From assembly GCA_963831155.1 (NCBI GenBank), contig CAWHOY010000007.1:1-64000 (forward strand): a stretch of 64,000 bases of DNA, given 5' to 3'. Below, piece by piece: positions 17,765-26,832 of this stretch; position 1 is the stretch's first letter; each line of letters begins with the position of its first letter. The notes beneath the pieces are model-generated. The model was not told the origin of the DNA, ran no database searches, and saw nothing but the letters and a program-made list of their open reading frames with translations. The position numbers were made by a program, and so were the translations under genes. This DNA is from CAVRXQ01 sp963831155. Its GTDB lineage: Bacteria; Actinomycetota; Acidimicrobiia; Acidimicrobiales; Bog-793.

Positions 17765-18661
17765 TCAGCGGGCCCGGCGACTGTAATCGAAGAGGTTGAG
17801 GAACCACTCCCTCAGCTTTTCGCCTGCGGATGAGCCAGCGCCGCCAGCGCTGGCAGGGTTGTTGAGTTGCTCACCCAGAGCCTTCAACGCCGGAGCGAGC
17901 ATCGGACCGGCCATCGGTCTTCCGTGGCCCGGCACCAACACGCTCGGTTCCAGCCGGGCCAGTTCGGATACAGACCTGGTTGCTGCTCGCCAGTCCCAAG
18001 TGGCGAAGCGCGGTGGCCCGCCCAGGGTGTGCCTTAGCGACAGGGCGTCGCCAAGCGAATTGAGGTTGACGGTGAGGACGGCGTCGCCCGGGATGAGGAC
18101 TCGGTCTGCCTCCCGAAACAGTGCGATGTGGCCAGGGGTGTGACCGTGCGTGGGGATGACCTGCCAGTCCGGCAAGCCGGGAACGCCGACTTTCGGGTCG
18201 ATGGGGCTCAGCACGTCCTGCCCGGAGGCGAACATCCAGCGCCGCTCGACAGGGGCCAAGGCGCCGATGATGCGGCCAGAGGGGGGCAGTGGTATTTCGT
18301 CGGGGTGCACGTACACGGTGACGTCCCACATGTGGGCGAGTTCGGAAGCCGAGCCAGCGTGGTCCGGGTGCACGTGCGTCAGCACGATCGCTCGTGGATT
18401 GGCGCCGACCCCGAACAGGGTCTCCGCCGCGCCCTTGATCAGCTCGGCTCGGCCCCGCCACCCAGTGTCGACCAAAACCCAGGTTTCGCCGCACTGCACG
18501 AAGTAGACGTTCGAGTCTCGCCGTTTCCCAGTGACCAGGCAGTAGACCCCTGGGGCGACGGTTTCTTCGAGTGTGGCGCCGTGCAGGTAGCTGTCCACGT
18601 CAAATTGACGGCCCCCGAACCAGTCATTTTGTGACGTTCCCATAAAGCGAATATCCACCAA
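17765..18661 (-). CDS. MBL-fold metallo-hydrolase
   Basis: A 298-residue metallo-beta-lactamase-fold hydrolase, soluble and cytosolic. The metal-binding motifs are THVHPDHAGS, the later His in THGHTPGH, Asp in IPGDAVLTV and His in VPGHGRPM; LVDTGW supplies the first strand. The arrangement resembles glyoxalase II/lactonase-like proteins, so a thioester or lactone substrate is possible but not shown. The C-terminal LREWFLNLFDYSRR helix is extra. It stands alone between two long intergenic regions, which hints at acquisition as a single gene. Confidence 0.85.
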   Translation of the reverse strand: MVDIRFMGTSQNDWFGGRQFDVDSYLHGATLEETVAPGVYCLVTGKRRDSNVYFVQCGETWVLVDTGWRGRAELIKGAAETLFGVGANPRAIVLTHVHPDHAGSASELAHMWDVTVYVHPDEIPLPPSGRIIGALAPVERRWMFASGQDVLSPIDPKVGVPGLPDWQVIPTHGHTPGHIALFREADRVLIPGDAVLTVNLNSLGDALSLRHTLGGPPRFATWDWRAATRSVSELARLEPSVLVPGHGRPMAGPMLAPALKALGEQLNNPASAGGAGSSAGEKLREWFLNLFDYSRRAR

Positions 18662-18957
18662 CCCTGGACCTGCAACCAGGGTCGTTGGCCATCGCGGCAG
18701 CGAAGACCCTCAAGATGCAGATCAACTCATCGGAGTGGACAAATCTCACGTCGCCCTTGGACCAAAAACCACACGGATCGACGGTTCGGGTATCCAAGAC
18801 GCGTCCGATAATGCGTTAACGCTCCGGTATCGAATGCGTGCCCGATCGCCAGGCCGGTGACGTTCTTACCGACCCCACCCGAGACCCGTGCAGTTTGGGG
18901 GGATTGAGTTCAGGTGGTCGACGCAGAACGCTCGCTGACCGATGCGATAATCCCCGC

Positions 18958-20277
18958 GTGAGCCGACGGCTCGCCGGATTGGCGGCAGTTCCCGTTGCTG
19001 CACTCGTCCTCGCATCGCCGCGGCCGGAGGTTGCGCGAGAAGCATCAGTGCCCATGTCCCGCGTTAGTGCGCGCGCTCCGACGCTCTCGGCGAAGCCCTC
19101 TCCCGCGCGGTTTGCCTTCACCGAGAAGAAGGTCTCAGCCGTACCGTCGGGGCCCCGCCCGAGCTACGTCGCGTTGGAGACTGCGTTGTTCTCACAATGC
19201 CCGTGGGCCCCGGGCAAGACATCAATCTCGATCAAGCAAGCCGCTGCGGAGCACTGCGACCTGCTCGCGCACGGCCAGACCTTCGGGTTGTTGGAATCAA
19301 CAATCGGAGGTGCCAAGTACCCGAAACAGTCTGGCCCGTTGACGAGCGACGTTCGGTTCGCCCGCCTCGACAAAGCCCGCGGTGTCATCGAGGTTGGACC
19401 GGTCCTCATGAAGTACGGCGAATATTCGGGAGGCGTGGTTCCCGATGCCGTGCGCTATGGCAATTCGATTTGGCTGTTCGATTGCGCAACCGAGCGGGGG
19501 CCCGAGGTGCTTCGTCTCTCAGCGACTACCGGAACGATCCTTCAGCGCACCTCGATGCCCGACATCTCGCGACCGGTCGTGGGACTTGACGACAGCGGAT
19601 TCTGGATAGGTCAGGCGGGAAGCAGCCTCGTCGGTAGCAAGGTGAAGCTCGGGGTCTGGCTGGCTCCGCTGAACGCCCCTCACGGAATCCTCGTTCGACC
19701 GACAGAAGACGTGATCTACACGATGACCGCGGCCGGAAGCTCCATGGACATCGTGGTCGGACCGCGGCCGGTCGGTTCTCCCGGCTTCCTCTGGAAGTTC
19801 ACGCCCCTCGCTCGAATGATCCAACTCGACGGGAACGGCCTCGGCGTGGTGAATTTCGGAGCTACAGCCTCCTCGGCGACCAAAGCCCTCACAGCAGCAC
19901 TCGGCAAGCCGACCGGCCACCCCTCCGCTGGGTGCTCTAGGGCCTACGCCGAGACGGCGTGGCACGACCTCATCGTCCAGTTCGTCTCGGGTCGCTTCAG
20001 GGGGTATCGGTACGTCGATGCTCCGCCGTACGGTATCGCCCCGTCGCCCAAACTTCTGCGAGCCGTGTCTCCCAAGTTGTCAACCTCGGCGGGGATCACT
20101 CTCGGAGACACCTTCGCGGAGGCGAAGCAAGCGTACGCGGCACTTCGACAGACCGGCAGTGAATTCTGGAGGACACCCGCCGGAATCGTCTTCGCGTTTT
20201 ACCAACTCAAATCCCCATCCTTATCGAGCGAACCCATCTACGAAGTCAAGAACAGCGTTTGCCCGGGCTCGCTCTAA
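18958..20277 (+). CDS. Secreted hypothetical protein
   Basis: A 439-residue exported protein. The GTG at 18958 gives a classical signal peptide (SRRLAGLAAVPVAALVLASP); the longer frame from 18838 puts hydrophilic residues in front of it. A gataat box six bases upstream and no ribosome-binding site suggest a leaderless message. The middle looks propeller-like (AVRYGNSIWLFDC, VVGLDDSGFWIGQ). The C-terminal 110 residues, from NFGATASSATKALTAALGKP through SAGITLGDTFAEAKQAYAAL, resemble a repeated domain in actinobacterial exported proteins. Function is unknown. Confidence 0.68.
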   Translation: MSRRLAGLAAVPVAALVLASPRPEVAREASVPMSRVSARAPTLSAKPSPARFAFTEKKVSAVPSGPRPSYVALETALFSQCPWAPGKTSISIKQAAAEHCDLLAHGQTFGLLESTIGGAKYPKQSGPLTSDVRFARLDKARGVIEVGPVLMKYGEYSGGVVPDAVRYGNSIWLFDCATERGPEVLRLSATTGTILQRTSMPDISRPVVGLDDSGFWIGQAGSSLVGSKVKLGVWLAPLNAPHGILVRPTEDVIYTMTAAGSSMDIVVGPRPVGSPGFLWKFTPLARMIQLDGNGLGVVNFGATASSATKALTAALGKPTGHPSAGCSRAYAETAWHDLIVQFVSGRFRGYRYVDAPPYGIAPSPKLLRAVSPKLSTSAGITLGDTFAEAKQAYAALRQTGSEFWRTPAGIVFAFYQLKSPSLSSEPIYEVKNSVCPGSL

Positions 20278-20699
20278 GTTGCACAGCCCGCGGCTCGTGC
20301 CACCAGTCGGACATTGTCGACGTAGGCCCTCTGGCACGAACCCTCACGAAAACGGCTCTCACTCGGAGCGAGCCTTCGTTGATTTTCCTTTGTCTCGCTA
20401 CTGAGTTGCTACTGAACGTCAGTCGACGGCATGGAGTAACGCCAACGCGAGAGACACTGCACCAGATCTGAGCAGCCCGTGGGGACCCGAAACGTCAGAA
20501 CAGACGTGCTGAGCCGGAATTCGGAGCAGACATCGTTTTTCTCTTCGCGTGGACACCTCTCGCGATCGGCGGTTCGGGCCGGCGAGCACTCGATGCTCTC
20601 TATGCGGCTCGGCGTCGAAATGCTCGTAAGGGAAGCATCGCCGCCGCAGCGCGTAATTCCTCCCTCGCGCGGCGCCGACCTGGTGAGATCGAACGGCGC
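20278..20699. other. Intergenic with third copy of hairpin repeat
   Basis: About 420 bases before the Rieske gene. A sequence at about 20297-20337 (ccaccagtcggacattgtcg, then gccctctggcac) is a diverged copy of the repeat at 13.5-13.7 kb and can pair gtgcca with tggcac. It lies just after the secreted-protein stop and could act as a terminator. The remainder shows nothing recognisable; a 74-residue frame at 20479 has no family. Confidence 0.45.
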
Positions 20700-21205
20700 G
20701 TGATCCTGCGGCGATTCGTCGCCATGGGCACACTCGGGGCGATCGATGCAGCGCTCGGTGGCATCGTCGCTGGTCTCGGCCGACTCGTCGCTCCGTCGGC
20801 TCCGACGACCGTCAGCGATCCCCAGTTCGGCGGATCACCGACGTCGGCATCCAGCGCGTTGACCACCGCAGCGCCGGGCGCAACCGGAAACACGAAGGGA
20901 ACCCGACTCGGAACGGCGAGCGATTTACCGGTCGGTGGCGCGGCATCGTTCACCGACCCGGCGCAGGGCATCCCCGCATTCTCGTCCCAGCCGGCGAGGG
21001 GCCAGTTCCTTGCATTCTCTACCATCTGCACGCGCGCGGGATGCCGGGTGCAGTTCGACTCGCAGAACGACGCGTTCGTCTGTCCCTGCCACGGTTCGAT
21101 CTTCAGTGCCACGACCGGAGCGGTGCTGGGTGGCCCCGCGCCCTCGCCGTTGGCGTCGATCCCAATCGCACTCGGCCCGGCAACGAGCTCTATGTCGATG
21201 GCTAA
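20700..21205 (+). CDS. Rieske [2Fe-2S] domain protein (frameshifted, one ligand changed)
   Basis: A membrane-anchored Rieske protein of about 168 residues. An N-terminal helix (FVAMGTLGAIDAALGGIVAG) is followed by an Ala/Thr/Ser linker and the cluster domain. Box 2 is canonical (CPCHGSIF). Box 1 reads CTRAGC where CTHLGC or CTHAGC is usual, so one His ligand is Arg. The frame breaks near 21179. Restoring one G in the ggcccggcaac run gives the expected G-P-G-N-E-L-Y-V-D-G and a stop at 21203-21205; unshifted, it runs on as antisense of the next gene. The restored stop sits 33 bases from the convergent hydrolase gene. Either an error-damaged functional gene or a decaying one. Confidence 0.75.
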
Positions 21206-21238
21206 AAGCCATTGTTGCGCCACGTCCTCGGGTCAGCT

Positions 21239-22420
21239 TCAGGTCAGACCACAACTCTCTGGAAGAACGGGTGTGACCGGCGGGACGGTATACATGGCCC
21301 CCACCGCCGGTTTGCGATCGCCGTACGCGACGAAGCCAGCTCCGATGCGCGCGTTTCGAACCGACAGCCGGAGGAATCGAATCGAAGTGGCGGTTACGAG
21401 GGTGAGTGCCTGCTCGTCCGTCCCGTCAAAGGGCGATCGGTGTTGGGCAGTCCGCAAGAGCAGGAAGAAGCGCTCGTCTACGCGAATCGCTTGATAGAGG
21501 GCGACGGCATCTCGCTCGGGGTTGCAATGATCGCCGGCGCTTTGCACCATGAGCAGCGGAAGGCTTGGATCGGGAGCGCCGTATGGGCCGAGTCCATCTT
21601 CGGCACCCGAGAAGATCAGTGCTCCGCGAAGCGAAAAGCCTGCGCGGAGGGTTGACTCCGGAACGCTTTGTGGATCCGATCCGGTCCCGAAGGCGAAGAG
21701 CGCGGCCGCGGTCGCGCCGTCTGAGTGTCCGGCGATGACGAGCACGTGCGGATCGATCATCCCGAACACTCCGGGACACAACCTACTGCGATGCCCTGAT
21801 GCTTGTTCCAGCGCGTGCGCGACGTAAGCGAGGTCGGCCGGCTCGTTCGCTAGGTCTCCCTCGGTGTTGGCGCGCTGGGCTACAACCTCCGCTGGGTTTT
21901 CGTCGGGAAACGTCGGAGCGGCGACGACGAAGCCCGCTCTTGCCCACGCTGTTAAGAGCGGCGCATATACGCCGGGGTAGGAGTCGTAACCGGCAGCGAA
22001 GAGAACGAGCGGTCGAGTGTGGGCGGGCGCGCTGGAAGTTGGGAGCCAGATCGTGGTCGGCAGTGAACGGACCTTCGCGGCAACGGATGGTGGTTGGGTC
22101 GCATAATCGGGTACTGACCGCGATGAATCGACGAAGCCGCAATGGATCTCTGTCGGAGCACTCGATGGCCGGCGTACAGCGGCAGGCGTGGCCGCTGCCG
22201 GCAAGATGTCGGTGACGAGAAAAGCAATCGCGCAAAGCAAACCGAGCCGGACCTGAAGAGGCGGACGCCGAATACGCTCTCGACGCGAATGGGCGACGCG
22301 GCCCAACGCACCCGTGTCGAAGGGACGTCGTATGCGGTGTTCGCGATTTCGACGGAGGGACACCCGGGTGAAACCTAGCCCCTGCCGCAGGACGCCTCGT
22401 AAACACAGTGATTTGGACAT
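21239..22420 (-). CDS. Exported alpha/beta hydrolase (acetylhydrolase/chlorophyllase-like)
   Basis: A 393-residue protein with a long basic N-terminus, a hydrophobic export segment (RLGLLCAIAFLVTDILPAAA, residues about 58-77) and an extracellular alpha/beta-hydrolase domain. The oxyanion region is LVLFAAGYDSYPGVY, the nucleophile elbow is IAGHSDGATAAALF, and SAGDHCNP and TAQHRSPF supply late Asp and His candidates. The pattern resembles platelet-activating-factor acetylhydrolase-like esterases; substrate is unknown. The start is uncertain because the first 55 residues may be untranslated. It ends 33 bases from the convergent Rieske gene and lies first in a leftward row of exported proteins. 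Confidence 0.75.
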   Translation of the reverse strand: MSKSLCLRGVLRQGLGFTRVSLRRNREHRIRRPFDTGALGRVAHSRRERIRRPPLQVRLGLLCAIAFLVTDILPAAATPAAVRRPSSAPTEIHCGFVDSSRSVPDYATQPPSVAAKVRSLPTTIWLPTSSAPAHTRPLVLFAAGYDSYPGVYAPLLTAWARAGFVVAAPTFPDENPAEVVAQRANTEGDLANEPADLAYVAHALEQASGHRSRLCPGVFGMIDPHVLVIAGHSDGATAAALFAFGTGSDPQSVPESTLRAGFSLRGALIFSGAEDGLGPYGAPDPSLPLLMVQSAGDHCNPERDAVALYQAIRVDERFFLLLRTAQHRSPFDGTDEQALTLVTATSIRFLRLSVRNARIGAGFVAYGDRKPAVGAMYTVPPVTPVLPESCGLT

Positions 22421-22532
22421 TGCGTTCGACGGTGCGCCGATGGCTCAGGCTATTCATCGATCTTCCAGGAGACATTGGAACATGCTCGGGCATCAGTGCC
22501 GGAGAGTTGTCTCGCCGTACGCCCGAGTTCCC

Positions 22533-23840
22533 TTAGTGGAACGGAACGGTGATCGGGCCGGGTAGGCGCCGATAGACGGCGAAGAAGTCACGATCGTCGG
22601 GAACGAGGTAGCGGTTGGGGGACTGATTGGGCTGGGGTTCGACCATGGTCGGGGTGAGACCGTGCGCATGGGTGTACGTAATGAGGGTGTGCCAATAGGG
22701 GTTGATGTCGAACTCCATCGCGTCCACCGCGCCCACATGTTGCAGGATCTGCGCGAGTGAGATCACGGTCTGGTCGTTCGCGACGACAAAGATGAGGTTC
22801 CCGTGACGGTCGATGCCGACGCCGGTACGCCAGACCTGAGTGACGCCGCCCAACGTGTAGCCCCACTGTGGGCTGTTCGGGTTGGTGTTCAGCGTCGGGT
22901 TCAGCTGTCCATTCCAGACAATCGGAGCGAGGCTCTGGCGCGCCCAAGCGACGTTCGGCCCGGGGTTCGGACCACCACTCCACTTCACGATCGCGACGGT
23001 ACCGTTGCGATAACCAATCAGCGTGGCGTTGCCGTCGGTGAGCGGTTCGTTCACAAGGCCGTTGTCGGCGGACCCGTTGGTGCCGTCTGCGTAGGTGAAG
23101 CCGGCATTGAAGGTTGCTAGCAGTCGGTTGCGCTGGTCGTACGGGACCATCATCGGTCCTCGAACGGCGGCGTGAGGTGGCTCGTAGCGACCCGGGTAGT
23201 ACGCGAGCGCGGTGCGCGAGTGGTCGAACCAGGCGACGTAGGCGACGATCTGCGGGTAGTCGAGCTCCGGCCGGTAGGTCGTCACGAGCACCGGTGGGCC
23301 ACCGTCGACGGGCGGCCCGGTCGGCTTCCAGATTCCTTCACCAGGAAGCGGGTGTAGGAAGACCGGCTTGATTGGCGGCGGCCAGGGCGCAGTCTGCGTC
23401 GATGGCGTTGTCGTGGTCACCCGATGCGCTTGACCGGTTGTCGGTTCGGAGAGCCCGACCGGGGGAAGTCTCTTTAGTTGCGGGCCGCCTGGCTTCGGCG
23501 CCTTCAAGCCGTAGTAGTAATGCTCGGCCTTGTCGACGATGTAGTTTCCTCCTGGAAGGCTCCGCACCCACTCGGCGCTGCGCGCGCCGAAAGACTCGCT
23601 CGTTGGCGCCAGCATCCAGCTCGCATAAGAGACCGCGAGCCAGACCACCGGTATTAGGACGAGAACGGCCGCTGTGAGCAAGGGGCGGCGATGTCGCCTC
23701 CGCCATTGCTTTCGCGTCTCGCGTCGCTGTGCTCGACGCGCGGACCTCCGGGCGAATGGTGCTGAGGCGGATGTGTCAGCAGCATCCGCCTGAAGCCGTG
23801 GGTGGGTCGAGCGTCTCCTACGTCCAAGGGCACTACTCAT
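22533..23840 (-). CDS. Membrane-anchored phosphodiester glycosidase family protein
   Basis: A 435-residue protein with a very basic cytoplasmic N-terminus, one membrane helix (LLTAAVLVLIPVVWLAVSYA, residues about 53-72) and a Pro-rich linker. The outer domain resembles the NAGPA/phosphodiester glycosidase family: LLATFNAGFTY, ADNGLVNE, VAIVKWSGG, WRTGVGIDRHGNLIFV and AMEFDINPYWHTLITY. Such proteins cleave or remodel sugar phosphodiesters at the cell surface. It lies 78 bases downstream of the Kelch protein on the same strand and may share its transcript. Confidence 0.75.
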   Translation of the reverse strand: MSSALGRRRRSTHPRLQADAADTSASAPFARRSARRAQRRETRKQWRRRHRRPLLTAAVLVLIPVVWLAVSYASWMLAPTSESFGARSAEWVRSLPGGNYIVDKAEHYYYGLKAPKPGGPQLKRLPPVGLSEPTTGQAHRVTTTTPSTQTAPWPPPIKPVFLHPLPGEGIWKPTGPPVDGGPPVLVTTYRPELDYPQIVAYVAWFDHSRTALAYYPGRYEPPHAAVRGPMMVPYDQRNRLLATFNAGFTYADGTNGSADNGLVNEPLTDGNATLIGYRNGTVAIVKWSGGPNPGPNVAWARQSLAPIVWNGQLNPTLNTNPNSPQWGYTLGGVTQVWRTGVGIDRHGNLIFVVANDQTVISLAQILQHVGAVDAMEFDINPYWHTLITYTHAHGLTPTMVEPQPNQSPNRYLVPDDRDFFAVYRRLPGPITVPFH

Positions 23841-23918
23841 GATTGCGTTGCCTTCGAGCGCGTGCGTGCGTTGCCGAGATCGCCCCGTAATGCACAGGCT
23901 TCGCCACGACCACAGGCG

Positions 23919-26084
23919 TCATCCGGTCGCGGTGTGCGTCGGCGTGACACCGCCAGACGCGAGGAGGTCGAAGCCGTCCGGGGTGTCGAGGAGGCCGGCC
24001 GCAGTTCCCGCGACACCCGTCGTGCCGTACTGCCAGACGAGCGCGCCCGTCGATGGGTCCACTGCGACGATCCGGTCGTTGTAGTCGTCGTTTGCCATGA
24101 GCACTCCCGAAGGGAGTTGTTCTACGAGCGAAGGATGGTTGAGTGCGCCCGGACCGGAGGCCGGGCCGTAGCGGTAGAGGACGTCGCATTGCCGGTTGAA
24201 CTCGACGAAGGCGCCCGGGCTCTCGTAGTCAGCAACGAGGTAGCGATCGGGACCGATCTGCTGTGGGTCAGAGACGTAGCCGACGCTTGACAACTGGCAG
24301 TCCCAAACCAGTCGGCCGGAGGTCGTGTACTCGTCGATCCAGTCTCCATTGATCTCTGAGATCAGCAGGTTCCCGTCAGCGAGCGGGGTGTCGCCGTTCG
24401 GTGAGCCGACCCCCGACGGCGGGTTGTGCGCGCACGAGCCCGTCGTGCCGATCTGCGTGAGGACCGCCTTCGTTGTCGGGTTGATCACAAGGACGCGGCA
24501 GTTCATCGGGTCGGCGACGGTGACGTCGCCATTGCGCAGCAAGTACGCGTCATCGGGGTTGTAGAGGTAGCCGGGGCCTGACCCGGAAACGCGCGGGTGG
24601 CCGTACTGCCAGAGGATGCGCCCAGACGGATAGGCGATCTCGACGATCGTGTCGTTCTCCTCCTGATTGGAGATGATCGCGGTGCCATGACGGATGAAGA
24701 ACGCATCGTCGGGGAAGTAGAAGCCTCCCTGCGGCGCCAGCTTGTTTTTGGACGGATAAGTCCAGATCACCTGGTTGACATCGTTGAGAAGAAGGAGTCG
24801 GTTGTTGCCGCGGTCCGCGATGAGGAGCTGTTCGCCAAAGAAGGGCGAGCCGGCACCGAGTTCTCCTGCAAGGCCAAACTTGCGATTGGGCCTGAGCATT
24901 TGCACAGCACCGCTCGGCGAACCGCCCGCTGTTTCGCCGCCGACGATCCAAAGGCGCGTTCCCAGCACGGCCGCACCACCATTTGTGACCGCAACGGGCA
25001 GCGATCCGGCGCGAAGAAAGGTGGCATCTGTCGCCTGAAACGCGTAGACGTTTGCGATCGGTTGTGGCGCGGCGGATCCGCTGGTCGACTCGCCACCGGC
25101 GAGGTAGATAATGCCTCCAACGTTTGCCGCCGACGCTCCCGATATAGGAATCGGCAATTCGCCGACGACGCGGGCCTGACGCGTGCTCGGATCGATGACC
25201 TGTACCGTTCGAACAGGTAGTCCGTTACTCCCTTCACCACCAAAGACGTAGATCTTCTTGTCCAGCGCGGCTACCGCGGGATAGCGCACCGGCACGGGGA
25301 GAGCGACTACGCCGCTGAACCGGATCCCGTCGTTAGTCGCGAGTACCTCGGCATCCATCGAGGGGCCGTCATAGCCACCGACGATGAACGCGGTCTTGCC
25401 GATCGCCACCGAGGCGGCGTCGGCGCGAGCTTGTGGCAATGAGCTAGAAGCGAGGACGCTGCCATCTGTTGCGAATCCCTGCGTTGTCGCGCTCGGCGAC
25501 GCCCTTCCACCCCCGAAGACCAGCGCGTGCGTGCCGAGGAGGGATCCGGCGGCGTCATGGGTGGCAGTTCCGAGACCGCCGATCAGAGCGAGTTGGCCGT
25601 TCTCCGTGTCGAGCGCGTAGATGCCCGAATCTGAGGAACCCGATCCGCTGAGTCCTCCGGCGATGAGCAGTTGGTTCGGCCTCGGACCGGGCACGACCAC
25701 TTCACGACTGATCGGTGCAGCGAGCTGCCACGGGAGTTCGCCCGATTCAACCGCGGCCGGGCCTGTCGCAGCCGAAGGAGTTGCGTCCGTGCTCGTACCC
25801 GGCTGAGTCGAAGGTCGCTTTGTTGGATGTGACGAGACGGCGGCGGAGATCACGACAACGGCCAGCACCAAGATGAGGCTGAGCACGAGTCGACGACGCC
25901 GAACCTGTGCGCGTCGACGTGCCCGTTGCGATGCGATCCGTCGTGTTGGACGCGAATCGGAGCCCGGCCGGGACGCGGTCGATGTGGTTTGCGCGGATGC
26001 GAACGTCCCTGTCGTACCGTCGACCAAGGAGCGGGGTCTTCGTTCGTGGCGTGATGGGTCTCGTCGATCATCTGCTTCCGTCAC
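23919..26084 (-). CDS. Membrane-anchored double beta-propeller (Kelch plus NHL/PQQ-like)
   Basis: A 721-residue surface protein. After a basic N-terminus there is one membrane helix (LVLSLILVLAVVVISAAV, residues about 66-83). Residues about 115-400 form a Kelch propeller with recurring glycine pairs (LIAGGL, VFGGGR, IVGGYDG, VFGGEGS, LAGGEST, IVGGETA). Residues about 410-710 form a second propeller with NHL/PQQ-like blades (LLIADRGNNRLLLLN, ILWQYGH, LVWDCQ, IVAVDPSTGALVWQYG). No enzyme motif is visible; it may be a binding or scaffold protein. It heads a leftward group of exported proteins. Confidence 0.78.
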   Translation of the reverse strand: MTEADDRRDPSRHERRPRSLVDGTTGTFASAQTTSTASRPGSDSRPTRRIASQRARRRAQVRRRRLVLSLILVLAVVVISAAVSSHPTKRPSTQPGTSTDATPSAATGPAAVESGELPWQLAAPISREVVVPGPRPNQLLIAGGLSGSGSSDSGIYALDTENGQLALIGGLGTATHDAAGSLLGTHALVFGGGRASPSATTQGFATDGSVLASSSLPQARADAASVAIGKTAFIVGGYDGPSMDAEVLATNDGIRFSGVVALPVPVRYPAVAALDKKIYVFGGEGSNGLPVRTVQVIDPSTRQARVVGELPIPISGASAANVGGIIYLAGGESTSGSAAPQPIANVYAFQATDATFLRAGSLPVAVTNGGAAVLGTRLWIVGGETAGGSPSGAVQMLRPNRKFGLAGELGAGSPFFGEQLLIADRGNNRLLLLNDVNQVIWTYPSKNKLAPQGGFYFPDDAFFIRHGTAIISNQEENDTIVEIAYPSGRILWQYGHPRVSGSGPGYLYNPDDAYLLRNGDVTVADPMNCRVLVINPTTKAVLTQIGTTGSCAHNPPSGVGSPNGDTPLADGNLLISEINGDWIDEYTTSGRLVWDCQLSSVGYVSDPQQIGPDRYLVADYESPGAFVEFNRQCDVLYRYGPASGPGALNHPSLVEQLPSGVLMANDDYNDRIVAVDPSTGALVWQYGTTGVAGTAAGLLDTPDGFDLLASGGVTPTHTATG

Positions 26085-26259
26085 AGCTTTGCGGGGTTTG
26101 GTGCTGCGGTTAGAGCAGACCGCGGGTGCGAGATGACCGTCCGTGCCCCGCGTCTCTCACCGCAGGAACGGTAAAGATCGAGCCTTACGGGGACATGAAC
26201 GACGCCATTGATCCCCAGAGGGATCGAGTTCGACGCCCTCGCCATGTAGGCGCCCGTGC

Positions 26260-26667
26260 TCAGCGTCCGAGGACGAGCCGTTGGCGCGTACTCCCGACGA
26301 GAATCAGCGCGAGGCCAAGCACGCCGACGTCACGCAGCACGAGGTCGGACAGACCACCAGAGGCGATGAGCGAGACGACAATTTCGAAGAGCAAAACCGC
26401 TGCGATCCCGGCTGACACCCGCAGAGCAAAGCCGAAGATGAGCGCCGCGGCCAACACGAACAGCGCCCAGCCGTGGATGAGGACGAGCGCGACGCTCAGG
26501 TTCGACCGGGGTGAGAGGATCGGTATGTACCCGGTCCACAGGCCGGGCTGGACGAGTTCGTGGTATCCGAACCACGCAAGCACCAGGCCGAGCAGTACCC
26601 GACCAAGAGTGGGCGCCCAATCGCCAAATGTGAGGGCCGCCTTTTTGACGACGTCCTCGAGTTCCAA
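26260..26667 (-). CDS. DoxX family membrane protein
   Basis: A small inner-membrane protein with four helices: LGRVLLGLVLAWFGYHEL, VALVLIHGWALFVLAAALIFGF, VSAGIAAVLLFEIVVSLIAS and VGVLGLALILVG. The DoxX family includes quinol-linked and thiosulfate/sulfur redox proteins; a specific role is not supported. I prefer the TTG at 26667, with aggtgg about seven bases upstream, giving 135 residues as usual for the family. The ATG at 26808 would add 47 Arg-rich residues. It follows the hypothetical gene at 26833 on the same strand. Confidence 0.72.
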   Translation of the reverse strand: MELEDVVKKAALTFGDWAPTLGRVLLGLVLAWFGYHELVQPGLWTGYIPILSPRSNLSVALVLIHGWALFVLAAALIFGFALRVSAGIAAVLLFEIVVSLIASGGLSDLVLRDVGVLGLALILVGSTRQRLVLGR

Positions 26668-26832
26668 GGACGCGCCACCTGTGACGTGCCGCCCGAGGTT
26701 GGCATTGCTCGAATCCTCGGAGATGGCGAGCGGTGACGCGATCGCGGGGGTCACCGCGGCTCGCGGTCGGCGGTCCGTCCGGCGTCGCGCTCTTCTTCCT
26801 CTACTCACCGCTTCCCGCTCAGTTGTCGAGGC

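Noticed and set aside
21206..21494. Rieske protein C-terminal extension
   Set aside because: It is read antisense through the convergent hydrolase gene after a frame error.
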